This document shows positions 6,889 through 14,800 of a stretch of DNA of 18,079 nt, piece after piece (the stretch's first letter is position 1; every line of letters starts with the position of its first letter). The stretch is taken from contig CANRGQ010000024.1 of assembly GCA_947630195.1 (NCBI GenBank), positions 1 through 18,079 of the forward strand. Reading direction: 5' to 3'. Both the position numbers and the translations under genes were made by a program. Source of the DNA: an uncultured Bacilli bacterium (GTDB lineage Bacteria > Bacillota_I > Bacilli_A > RF39 > UBA660). The notes below the pieces were generated by a model. That model ran no database searches, was not told the DNA's origin, and was given only the letters and a program-made list of their open reading frames with translations.

Positions 6889-8311
6889 AATTAAGTTTAC
6901 TATTTAAAATATCTCTTACCATATTAGGATTAGCTTTACCTTTAGTTTCTTTCATAACTTGACCAACAAAATATTGGAATAAATTAGTTTTACCATTTTT
7001 ATATTCTTCAATTTGTTCTTGATTATTTTCAAGTATTTTATTAATTATTTCTTCAAGTTCTCCTTCATTAGAAATTTGTTTATTCTCACTTAAATAATTT
7101 TTAGGTTCTTTTTTCTCTTCTAGGGATTTATTAAATATTTCTTTAGCTTGTTTTGAAGAAATAGTTTCTTTATCCACTTCTGTTGTAATTTCTAATAAGT
7201 ATTCCGGAATTAAATAGAAATCTTTTAAGGTAATTCCTTCTTTATTTAGGTAAGCAATTATTTGAACAGTTAAATAGTTTGCAGCCACTTTCGGATTCAT
7301 TCCTAAAGAAACACATTTTTCAAAATAATCGGCATAATCTTTTTCTTTTATAATAATATTCGCATCATATTCCGATAATCCTAAATCATCCATATGGTGT
7401 TTTTTTCTTTCTCTTGGTAATACAGGAATGTCTTTTTTGATTTTCTCAAGCCAAGCACTTTCAATTTTAAATTTCGGAATATTAGGCTCGACATAATATT
7501 TATAATCGATAGCGTCAACTTTACCCCGCATTCTGATGGTTGTACCTGTTTCTTCATCAAAACGTCTTGTTTCTTGTTCTACTTCATCGTATCTTCCGGC
7601 TTCTTTTAGTTCACTTTGTCTTTTGATTTCATAATCAATCGCCGCGGCCACATTCGCAAAAGAATTGACATTTTTAATTTCAACTTTCGTTCCTAATTCT
7701 GTACTATCTTCATCCATAATAGAAACGTTTACATCACATCTTATTTGACCTTTTTTTGTATCGGCTTCCGAAATATCCGCATATTGATATACTCTTCGCA
7801 TATATTCAAGGAAAGCTACAGCTTCTTTAGATGAAGACAAACAAGGCTCAGTTACAAGTTCTAGTAATGGAACGCCCGCTCTATTGTAATCAATTAAAGA
7901 TATAGTACTATAATGGTCTAAAGAAGCGCTATCTTCTTCTAGGTGAATATCATGAATTAAAACATCTTTCGAATAACCATCCACATCAATGGTAATGTGA
8001 CCATTTACTCCAACAGGATCATGCATTTGGGTTATTTGGTATCCTTTAGGAAGGTCCGGATAATAATAATTCTTTCGATCAAAATACATATATTCTGGTA
8101 CCTTACAATTTAAAATTAAAGACATAAGTAAGGCTTTTCGAATGCATTCTAAATTAAGAGTTGGTAAAGTACCGGGAAAAGCTAAATCAATAGGTCTAAT
8201 ATTAGCATTAGGAGTATCATTATAAGAGTTACGAGCACTAGAAAACACTTTCGAATTACTTTTTACTTCACAGTGCATTTCTAAGCCAATGACAGCTTTA
8301 TACTTAGGCAT
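6887..8311 (-). CDS. gatB: Asp-tRNA(Asn)/Glu-tRNA(Gln) amidotransferase subunit B
   Basis: GatB binds the misacylated tRNA, activates its side-chain carboxylate with ATP and receives ammonia from GatA. The opening VIGLEMHCEVKSNSKVF is the GatB cradle-domain signature, followed by AFPGTLPTLN and the central DRKNYYYPDLPKGYQITQ motif. A helical and YqeY-like tail covers about residues 310-474 and ends with the usual NPNMVRDILN. The length of 474 matches the family. The start overlaps the end of gatA by 8 bases and has a strong AAGGAGG RBS. It is the last gene of the operon, directly followed by the terminator. With AsnRS encoded in the same operon, its main product is probably Gln-tRNA(Gln). Confidence 0.97.
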   Translation of the reverse strand: MPKYKAVIGLEMHCEVKSNSKVFSSARNSYNDTPNANIRPIDLAFPGTLPTLNLECIRKALLMSLILNCKVPEYMYFDRKNYYYPDLPKGYQITQMHDPVGVNGHITIDVDGYSKDVLIHDIHLEEDSASLDHYSTISLIDYNRAGVPLLELVTEPCLSSSKEAVAFLEYMRRVYQYADISEADTKKGQIRCDVNVSIMDEDSTELGTKVEIKNVNSFANVAAAIDYEIKRQSELKEAGRYDEVEQETRRFDEETGTTIRMRGKVDAIDYKYYVEPNIPKFKIESAWLEKIKKDIPVLPRERKKHHMDDLGLSEYDANIIIKEKDYADYFEKCVSLGMNPKVAANYLTVQIIAYLNKEGITLKDFYLIPEYLLEITTEVDKETISSKQAKEIFNKSLEEKKEPKNYLSENKQISNEGELEEIINKILENNQEQIEEYKNGKTNLFQYFVGQVMKETKGKANPNMVRDILNSKLN

Positions 8312-9770
8312 TTTCTCCCTCCTTAAATTGGGGTGCTACTTGATTTTTATATGGCATTTTACACTCAAGAGCAAAAGCGATATTTAAAACATTAGCATCA
8401 TCATAACATTTACCGGTAATATTTATACCTACTGGTAAATTATTTACAAAACCATTCGGAATCGTAATGGAAGGAAATCCTCCAAAGTTTCCTATTTGTA
8501 AATGCTCTTCTAAATTAGTTGTATTGTCTTTCGTAATTTCATCTTTACTACCATCTATATAAGGAGCAGGTCCCGTACTTACTGGCATAATTAAACCATC
8601 ATAAATTTTAAATAATTCATTCATTTTATCCACAATTAATCTTCTTACTCTTTGGGCATTAACAAAATATCTTTCTTGATTTTCTTTTTGTAAGATATAA
8701 GAACCAATTACAAATCTTCTTTTTATAAGAGAAGAAAATCCTTTAGTTCGATGGTCTTTCATCATTTCATTAATGTTTTTCCCCTCTCCCCTTGGGCCAA
8801 AGATAATACCCGTTAGATTAGACATATTAGAAGTTGCCTCGGCACAAGATAAACACTCATAAACACTAAATATCGTATTAATAAGATTTTTATCAATACT
8901 TACTTCATCCACTTCGACTCCTTCTTCTTTTAAATAATCTAGAGTATGATAAAAATTATTTAAATGTTCTTTAAGTTCTAAAGAAGCATCAGGATAATTT
9001 TCTAAATTAACTATTTCTTTAATATAAAATAATTTTTTACCTTTAACATTGCCATTCAAAGAATCATACAAATGAATATTACTTGAATCCCAACTTGTTA
9101 AATCGTTTTTATCGATTCCTTTCATGGCATCAACGACAATCGCGGCATCTTTCACTGAACGGGTAAGACAACCACAGTGGTCTAGGGAAGACGCAAAAGG
9201 AAATAAACCATAACGACTAATCATGCCATAAGTTGGTTTATAGCCGACAATACCACAGAAAGCTGCCGGTTTTCTTATGGAGTCTCCTGTATCACTACCT
9301 AAAGCAAAAGGATAAACACCAGCGGCCACAGATGCCGCACTTCCAGAAGAAGATCCTCCCGCCATTTTTTTGGTATCCCAAGGATTTAAAATATTTCCGG
9401 TATGGGCCGTAGTTCCTGTTCCACCCATGCCAAATTCATCCATCGCGGTTTTACCAATCGGAACAACACCGTGTTTTTCTAAATTAGATACCGCAGTGGC
9501 TGTAAAAAAGGGAACATAATCTTTTAAAGTGTTAGATGAACCCGTAGATAAAATACCTTTAGTTGAATAATTATCTTTAATACCATAAGGAATACCAGAA
9601 AGTATATCGTCAGTTACTTTTTCTCCTTTAGCATCATCTAAAATAGTAACAAAGGCATTACATTTATCTTGAACGTTATGGGCTTTCTTTAGAGAATCTT
9701 TAACTAATTCAAGAGAAGTCACTTCACCATTTTTAAGCATCCCGTGTAATTCTTCAATCGTTTTAATCAT
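8304..9770 (-). CDS. gatA: Asp-tRNA(Asn)/Glu-tRNA(Gln) amidotransferase subunit A
   Basis: GatA is the amidase-signature subunit that releases ammonia from glutamine for transfer by GatB. The Ser-cisSer-Lys triad is complete: Lys65 in PYGIKDN, cis-Ser140 in AGGSSSGSAAS and nucleophile Ser164 in SDTGDSIRKPAAFCG. The spacing (75 and 24 residues) equals that of Staphylococcus GatA. The usual GG before the nucleophile is GD here, and IRQP is IRKP. The length of 488 is normal. The start codon overlaps the gatC stop (TAATG) with an AGGAGG RBS, giving tight translational coupling for an obligate GatCAB complex. Cytoplasmic. Confidence 0.97.
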   Translation of the reverse strand: MIKTIEELHGMLKNGEVTSLELVKDSLKKAHNVQDKCNAFVTILDDAKGEKVTDDILSGIPYGIKDNYSTKGILSTGSSNTLKDYVPFFTATAVSNLEKHGVVPIGKTAMDEFGMGGTGTTAHTGNILNPWDTKKMAGGSSSGSAASVAAGVYPFALGSDTGDSIRKPAAFCGIVGYKPTYGMISRYGLFPFASSLDHCGCLTRSVKDAAIVVDAMKGIDKNDLTSWDSSNIHLYDSLNGNVKGKKLFYIKEIVNLENYPDASLELKEHLNNFYHTLDYLKEEGVEVDEVSIDKNLINTIFSVYECLSCAEATSNMSNLTGIIFGPRGEGKNINEMMKDHRTKGFSSLIKRRFVIGSYILQKENQERYFVNAQRVRRLIVDKMNELFKIYDGLIMPVSTGPAPYIDGSKDEITKDNTTNLEEHLQIGNFGGFPSITIPNGFVNNLPVGINITGKCYDDANVLNIAFALECKMPYKNQVAPQFKEGENA

Positions 9771-10069
9771 TATTCGCCTCCTACTACTTTAGGTACTTTT
9801 ATTTCCCTACCTTCATAAGAGTCACAATTAGAAAGAGCATCTTCAATCGAAATACTTTCTTCGTATTCATCTTCTCTTGGCGTGTAAGTAAAATTATCTA
9901 AAGTATGAGTCATTGGTTCAACTTCGGAAATATTCGGTATTTTCGTAATTAATTCCATCGTTTCATCAATAACATTAAACTCACTTAAGATAAGTTTATT
10001 TTCTTCATCCGTTAAGCCAATTAATAATTTATCTGCTAAATCATCAATTAATTCTTTATTAAATTTCAT
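9770..10069 (-). CDS. gatC: Asp-tRNA(Asn)/Glu-tRNA(Gln) amidotransferase subunit C
   Basis: GatC is the small belt subunit that wraps GatA and stabilises its contact with GatB. The 99 residues show the family pattern: an N-terminal helical pair with NVIDETMELITKI, a central VEPMTHTL, then an acidic REDE segment and the C-terminal IKVPKVV that lies over GatA. It begins ten bases after asnS with an AGAGG RBS and runs directly into gatA. The family is poorly conserved, but order and the terminal motif make this firm. Confidence 0.92.
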   Translation of the reverse strand: MKFNKELIDDLADKLLIGLTDEENKLILSEFNVIDETMELITKIPNISEVEPMTHTLDNFTYTPREDEYEESISIEDALSNCDSYEGREIKVPKVVGGE

Positions 10070-10078
10070 AATTACCTC

Positions 10079-11443
10079 TTAATAATCACAAGATTTAGGA
10101 GTTCTTGGATAAGGAATAACATCTCTTATATTATCGACTCCAGTTAAGTAAATAAGTAATCTTTCAAAGCCCATTCCAAATCCAGAATGAACACAACCAC
10201 CATAACGTCTTAAGTTAAGATACCATTCCATACCTTCTTTACTCATTTTTAACTCTTCCATTCTATGGACTAATTTTTCATAATCTTCTTCTCTTTGACT
10301 ACCTCCAATTAATTCACCAGCGCCAGGCACTTCAAGGTCAACGGCGGCTACTGTTTCACCATCCGGATTTAACTTCATATAGAAAGCTTTAATATCTTTA
10401 GGCCAGTTTTTAATAAATACCGGTCCATTAAAGTATTCGGTAATATATTTTTCGTGTTCTTTCGCTATATCTTCCCCATATTCAGGTGGAAATTCCCATT
10501 TAACCGGTGCTTCTTTTAAAATCTTAATGACATCTTTATGATCAATTCTTGTAAATTTACTATTAATAAGTTTATTTAGTTTATCTTTTAAACCATTTTC
10601 GACAAATTTATCAAAGAATTCCATTTCTTCAGGAGCATTTTCTAAAACATACTTAACGATATATTTAAGCATATCTTCCATGATATCCATATCACCCTCT
10701 AAATCACAAAAAGCAATTTCGGGTTCAATCATCCAGAACTCGGAAGCATGTGTTTTAGTATTAGAGTTTTCGGCTCTAAAAGTGGGACCAAATGTATAAG
10801 TCTTTTTATAAGCCATAGCAAAAGTTTCCGCTTCTAATTGGCCACTTACCGTAAGGTTAGCCATTTTGCCAAAGAAATCTTTAGAGTAATCTACTTCCCC
10901 TTTAATTTTATCTAATGGAATAGTAGTTACTTGGAACATCTCTCCTGCCCCTTCACAATCACTAGAAGTAATTAAAGGGGCATGGAAATAAACATATCCT
11001 CTTTCTTGAAAATATTTATGAATAGCATAAGCCGCAATGCTTCTTACTCTAAATACGGCTTGAAATAAATTAGTTCTAGGACGAAGATAAGCTTGCTCTC
11101 TTAAAAATTCTTTGGTGTGTCTTTTAGGTTGAATAGGATAATCTTCTGGGCAATCGCCAAGTAAAGTAATTTCATCGGCTTGCATTTCAATATCTTGGTT
11201 ACCTTTAGATTCGACTATTTTACCAGTTACAGATATGGCACAACCAACTAAATATTTTTGAACTTCTTTAAAATTACTTAATTTTTCATCATAAACTACT
11301 TGTAAATGTTTTTGATGGGTACCATCAGAAAAATCAATAAAACCAAAAGTTTTTTGATCTCGGTGGTTTCTAATCCACCCATTAATCGTAACTTCTTTAT
11401 CTAAATACTTTTTACTATCTAAAAATAAATCTCTTAAATCCAT
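10079..11443 (-). CDS. asnS: Asparaginyl-tRNA synthetase
   Basis: Class IIb synthetase that ligates Asn directly to tRNA(Asn). The N-terminal OB-fold anticodon-binding domain spans about residues 15-100 (INGWIRNHRDQKTFGFIDF). The catalytic core shows the AsnRS-specific SDCEGAGEMFQVT, motif 2 FRAENSNTKTHASEFWMIE (starting at 222) and motif 3 GFGMGFERLLIYLTG (421-435), ending VIPYPRTPKSCDY. The AspRS insertion domain is absent, and the length of 454 is normal. It starts 15 bases after aspS with an AAAGGAG RBS. Having AsnRS beside GatCAB means Asn-tRNA need not be made by transamidation. Confidence 0.97.
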   Translation of the reverse strand: MDLRDLFLDSKKYLDKEVTINGWIRNHRDQKTFGFIDFSDGTHQKHLQVVYDEKLSNFKEVQKYLVGCAISVTGKIVESKGNQDIEMQADEITLLGDCPEDYPIQPKRHTKEFLREQAYLRPRTNLFQAVFRVRSIAAYAIHKYFQERGYVYFHAPLITSSDCEGAGEMFQVTTIPLDKIKGEVDYSKDFFGKMANLTVSGQLEAETFAMAYKKTYTFGPTFRAENSNTKTHASEFWMIEPEIAFCDLEGDMDIMEDMLKYIVKYVLENAPEEMEFFDKFVENGLKDKLNKLINSKFTRIDHKDVIKILKEAPVKWEFPPEYGEDIAKEHEKYITEYFNGPVFIKNWPKDIKAFYMKLNPDGETVAAVDLEVPGAGELIGGSQREEDYEKLVHRMEELKMSKEGMEWYLNLRRYGGCVHSGFGMGFERLLIYLTGVDNIRDVIPYPRTPKSCDY

Positions 11444-11458
11444 TATTTTTCATCTCCT

Positions 11459-13186
11459 TTAATCTCTTACCTTTATATGTAATTCTCTTAGTTGCTTTTC
11501 ATCTAAAGTATTAGGACTTCCCATAAGAAGATCCATACCCGATACATTAGGTGGGAATAATTGAACTTCTCTTAAATTTTCTTCATCTTTTAAAAGCATA
11601 ATAATCCGGTCAATTCCGGGAGCCATACCAGCATGAGGAGGAGCCCCAAATTGGAAGGCTGTATATAAACTTCTAAATTTATTTTTAATTACTTCTTCAT
11701 CATAACCCGCAATTCTAAAGGCTTCTTTCATAATTTCAATGTCATGATTTCGAACAGCACCAGAAGCCATTTCATTGCCATTACAAACAAAGTCATATTG
11801 GTAAGCCACAATATCTTCGATGTTTTCTTCTTTTAAAGCCTTTAAGCCACCTTTAGGCATACTAAATGGATTATGGCCAAAATCCCATTTTTGATCTTCT
11901 TCATTATATTCATACATTGGAAAATCATTAATAATACAAAATTCAAATTTATTTTTATCAATTAAGTCTAATTCTTCACCTAGTTTGTTACGAAGAATGC
12001 CAGCAACTTTAGGTGATTCTTTACCACCCGCAATGATAAATACCACATTACCATTTTGAATATTTAAAGTATTCTTTAAGTTATTAATTTCTTCTTCGGT
12101 TAAGAATTTGGTAATGGTACTTTTAAGTTCATTATCTTCACATTTTAAGTAAGCAAGTCCTTGCGCTCCTTTTTCTTTAATAAATTCTTCTAATTTTTTA
12201 TACCAAGAATTAGATTTATCACAAGCATCTACTTTAATACTTAAAACAGTTTTGCCTTTAAAACCATTAAAGGCACTATCTTTAAATATATCGCTTACAT
12301 CTTCAATAATTAAAGGATTTCTTAAATCTGGTTTATCACTACCATATTTAGCCATGGCTTCTTTATATGGTATTCTTCTAAAAGGAGGCTTAGATACTTC
12401 TTTACTCCCGAATTTTTTGAATGTTTCATAAAAGACTTTTTCACCAACAAGATAAACATCTTCTTCCGTAGCAAAACTCATTTCTAAGTCTAATTGATAG
12501 AATTCTAAAGTTCTATCAGCCCGACAGTCTTCATCCCTAAAACAAGGAGCTATTTGAAAATAACGGTCAAATCCTGATACCATTAATAATTGTTTATAGA
12601 TTTGGGGTGCTTGGGGTAAAGCATAAAATTTACCCTTATAGTTTCTTGATGGAATAACAAAGTCACGAGCCCCCTCTGGACTACTTGCCGTAATAATTGG
12701 CGTTTGTAATTCGGTAAAATTCATTTCCTTCATTGTTTTCCGAATAAAATCAATAACATCGACTCTTAACTTAATATTATCATGCACTTCTTTATTTCTT
12801 AAATCTAAATAACGATATTTAAGTCTTGTTTCTTCAGATGCCTCTTTACTTCTGTTAACTTCAAAAGGTAAAACATTTAAACATTTACCAAGTACTTCAA
12901 TACTTTCTAAAACAATTTCAATTTCCCCCGTAGGCATATTTGGATTAACATCACTTCTTTTTCTAACCGTACCCGTAATAGTGGCTGTACTTTCTCTTGT
13001 GATATCTTTAAAAGTATCCGCATCTTCACTAATAATTTGCACAATACCACTTTCATCTCTTAAAGTGATAAAAACTAAACTTCCTAAATTACGAATCGAA
13101 TTAATCCAACCCGCTACTCTAACTTCTTTACCAACATCTTCTATTCTTAAATCTCCACAATAATGACTTCTATAAATATTTTCCAT
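11459..13186 (-). CDS. aspS: Aspartyl-tRNA synthetase (bacterial type, probably discriminating)
   Basis: Class IIb synthetase charging tRNA(Asp). An OB-fold domain covers about residues 1-105 and the catalytic core starts near 120. Motif 2, FRDEDCRADRTLEFYQLD, is at 216-233; the bacteria-specific GAD insertion lies about 290-410; motif 3, GAPPHAGMAPGIDRI, is near 527. The length of 575 is typical. Within motif 2 the common LRADRQPEFTQ is altered to CRADRTLEFYQ. The residue aligned with the discrimination position (Leu30 in E. coli, His in non-discriminating enzymes) is Leu34 in IRNLGSL, which predicts a tRNA(Asp)-specific enzyme and agrees with AsnRS being present. It follows hisS by 9 bases with an AGGAGG RBS. 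Confidence 0.96.
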   Translation of the reverse strand: MENIYRSHYCGDLRIEDVGKEVRVAGWINSIRNLGSLVFITLRDESGIVQIISEDADTFKDITRESTATITGTVRKRSDVNPNMPTGEIEIVLESIEVLGKCLNVLPFEVNRSKEASEETRLKYRYLDLRNKEVHDNIKLRVDVIDFIRKTMKEMNFTELQTPIITASSPEGARDFVIPSRNYKGKFYALPQAPQIYKQLLMVSGFDRYFQIAPCFRDEDCRADRTLEFYQLDLEMSFATEEDVYLVGEKVFYETFKKFGSKEVSKPPFRRIPYKEAMAKYGSDKPDLRNPLIIEDVSDIFKDSAFNGFKGKTVLSIKVDACDKSNSWYKKLEEFIKEKGAQGLAYLKCEDNELKSTITKFLTEEEINNLKNTLNIQNGNVVFIIAGGKESPKVAGILRNKLGEELDLIDKNKFEFCIINDFPMYEYNEEDQKWDFGHNPFSMPKGGLKALKEENIEDIVAYQYDFVCNGNEMASGAVRNHDIEIMKEAFRIAGYDEEVIKNKFRSLYTAFQFGAPPHAGMAPGIDRIIMLLKDEENLREVQLFPPNVSGMDLLMGSPNTLDEKQLRELHIKVRD

Positions 13187-13195
13187 ACTTCCTCC

Positions 13196-14458
13196 TTATA
13201 AATTACCAATAATGTATTCGACAATTTCGCCTAAATCAACTTTTTCTTCTTCTTTGGTGGCATTATCTTTAACATTAACTAGTCCTTTTTGTAAATCTTC
13301 ATTATTTAAAATAATTAAAAGTTTGGCTTGTAATCTATCAGCTTCTTTAAATTGGCCTTTTAAACCTTTACCCATATTATCAAGCTCGGTAATAACCCCA
13401 TTAAGTCTTAGATTTTGGGCAATATCAATGGCATGTAATTTTTCTTCTTCGGACACATACATAATATAAACTTCGACTTGTCTTTTAATATCTTTATATA
13501 AATCCATATCTTTTAGAATATTTATAATTCTATCCATGCCACAAGCAAAACCAATCCCATAACTATCTGGTCCATCTAATTCTTTAATTAATTTATTATA
13601 ACGGCCTCCGCCTCCTAAAACATTGTGTTCCGTTTCAAAGTTATCTAAAGAAACAATTTCAAATACTGTATGATCATAATAATCAAGACCTCTTACAATA
13701 CTCGGATTTACTTCATAATCAATATCCATTATATCTAAATATTTTAAAACCGTTTCAAATCTTTCTTTACTTTCTTTATTTAAATAATCAATTGTCTTCG
13801 GAGCATTTTTTAATACTTCACTATCTTTATCAATTTTACAATCTAAAATTCTTAAAGGATTAGTTTTAAATCTTTCCTTACAATCATCACATAATTTGTC
13901 TAAATTAGGTTCTAAATATTTAACTAAAGCCTCTTTATAATTCTTTCTGGATTCTGCATCTCCCAAAGAATTAATCATTACTTCTAAATTACTAATGTGT
14001 AACGTTTCTAAAATTTTATATTGTAAATTAATAACTTCAGCATCAACTATCGGATCATTACTTCCTAAAACTTCGACGCCAAATTGGGTAAATTCTCTTA
14101 GTCTTCCACTTTGCGGTCTTTCATAACGGTACATTGTCCCATTATAATAGTATTTCTTGACATCTGGTAAAGCATAAGCCTTATTTTCTAAATATGAACG
14201 CACTACTCCGGCAGTTCCTTCTGGTCTAAGTGTTAAATTTCTATCTCCCTTATCTTTAAAATCATAAGTTTCTTTTTTGACAATATCAGATGATTCTCCC
14301 ACTGAGCGGTGATATAACTCACTTGCTTCAAAAATCGGAGTTCTAATAAACTCATAATTATAAGTCCGCATCATGGTACTTACGACATCATTTACATATT
14401 CCCAAAGTAATGATTCATCTCCCGTTACATCGACACATCCTTTTGGTTTAGTTATCAT
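13196..14458 (-). CDS. hisS: Histidyl-tRNA synthetase
   Basis: Class IIa synthetase charging tRNA(His). Visible motifs include the N-terminal PKGCVDVTGDES, the ATP-site LTLRPEGTAGVVR (76-88), motif 2 YRYERPQSGRLREFTQFG (110-127), the HisRS-specific VRGLDYYDHTVFEI, and LGGGGRYNKL with GIGFACGMDRI as motif 3. A C-terminal anticodon-binding domain covers about 325-415. The length of 420 is standard. It is the first gene of the six-gene tRNA-charging operon, behind a T-box attenuator. A GAAGG RBS (14466-14470) lies 7 bases before the ATG. A second promoter between the attenuator and the gene may give T-box-independent expression. Confidence 0.97.
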   Translation of the reverse strand: MITKPKGCVDVTGDESLLWEYVNDVVSTMMRTYNYEFIRTPIFEASELYHRSVGESSDIVKKETYDFKDKGDRNLTLRPEGTAGVVRSYLENKAYALPDVKKYYYNGTMYRYERPQSGRLREFTQFGVEVLGSNDPIVDAEVINLQYKILETLHISNLEVMINSLGDAESRKNYKEALVKYLEPNLDKLCDDCKERFKTNPLRILDCKIDKDSEVLKNAPKTIDYLNKESKERFETVLKYLDIMDIDYEVNPSIVRGLDYYDHTVFEIVSLDNFETEHNVLGGGGRYNKLIKELDGPDSYGIGFACGMDRIINILKDMDLYKDIKRQVEVYIMYVSEEEKLHAIDIAQNLRLNGVITELDNMGKGLKGQFKEADRLQAKLLIILNNEDLQKGLVNVKDNATKEEEKVDLGEIVEYIIGNL

Positions 14459-14491
14459 ATTTTTACCTTCTTTCTTTTAACTTGTATCTTA

Positions 14492-14521
14492 ATTATATCA
14501 CACAAACAAATGTATATACAA
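14492..14521 (-). promoter_or_regulatory. Possible T-box-independent promoter of hisS
   Basis: A perfect extended -10, TGATATAAT (14492-14500), lies 18 bases after a -35-like TTGTAT (14516-14521). It is downstream of the T-box terminator and upstream of the hisS RBS, so transcripts from here would escape attenuation. A 7-bp inverted repeat, CTTGTAT (14516-14522) and ATACAAG (14481-14487), brackets the -10. Confidence 0.55.
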
Positions 14522-14554
14522 GACTTTTTTTAAAATTTTTAAAATAAATGTAAT

Positions 14555-14613
14555 AAAAAACCTAGAAGCATATAAGGGCGAGAAAAACCACGCGGTACCA
14601 CCTTACTTCTAGG
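14555..14613 (-). terminator. T-box attenuator terminator
   Basis: CCTAGAAG (14606-14613) pairs perfectly with CTTCTAGG (14561-14568). The stem extends through TAAGG/CCTTA (14601-14605 with 14573-14577) after a small bulge and is followed by six T (14555-14560). The left arm overlaps the T-box sequence, so terminator and antiterminator are mutually exclusive. Confidence 0.9.
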
Positions 14614-14753
14614 CTTTAAATTTTATCGCATTATTTGCGTTTCTACATATCTAAAAGTGTCTTCATTTATTAATAGTTTTCGATGTTTCCACCAACTCAT
14701 CTTCTCTTTTAAAACAAATTAATAAATTACTTGTCTTTTTATAGAAAACTTAT
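14555..14753 (-). promoter_or_regulatory. T-box riboswitch of the hisS-aspS-asnS-gatCAB operon
   Basis: T-box leaders sense the ratio of charged to uncharged tRNA: the specifier loop reads the anticodon, and uncharged NCCA ends pair with the antiterminator bulge. The conserved AAGGTGGTACCGCG box is at 14591-14604. Stem I is visible: TTTCTA/TAGAAA and AAAAG/CTTTT at the base, TTTATTAAT/ATTAATAAA above, and a GATG...CATC distal arm with a GGTG loop. The 3' side of the specifier loop reads TGAAGACA, placing GAC (Asp, 14659-14661) followed by A in the canonical position. CAC (His, 14657-14659) overlaps it. A small CGCA/TGCG stem III follows. The bulge is UGGU, which pairs with A73 or, by wobble, G73. 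Confidence 0.95.
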
Positions 14754-14759
14754 ATTAGT

Positions 14760-14788
14760 ATTCTACTTCTTTTTTTATCTATAGTCAA
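14760..14788 (-). promoter_or_regulatory. Sigma-A promoter of the T-box leader and tRNA-charging operon
   Basis: -35 TTGACT (14783-14788) and -10 TAGAAT (14760-14765) are each one base from consensus and exactly 17 bases apart. The predicted start near 14753 lies just before stem I of the T-box. It begins only 12 bases after the stop of the upstream hypothetical gene, and no terminator separates them. Confidence 0.75.
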
Positions 14789-14800
14789 CTAATGATGCAC

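Noticed and set aside
14523..14554. AT-rich AAAAATTTTAAAAAAA stretch after the T-box terminator as a second terminator
   Set aside because: The possible stem is only A/T with almost no loop; it is better explained as A/T-rich spacer upstream of the second hisS promoter.
14657..14659. T-box read as purely His-specific because hisS is the first gene
   Set aside because: CAC is out of the canonical specifier register and partly in the stem, while GAC followed by A is in place, and UGGU does not fit a C73 discriminator.
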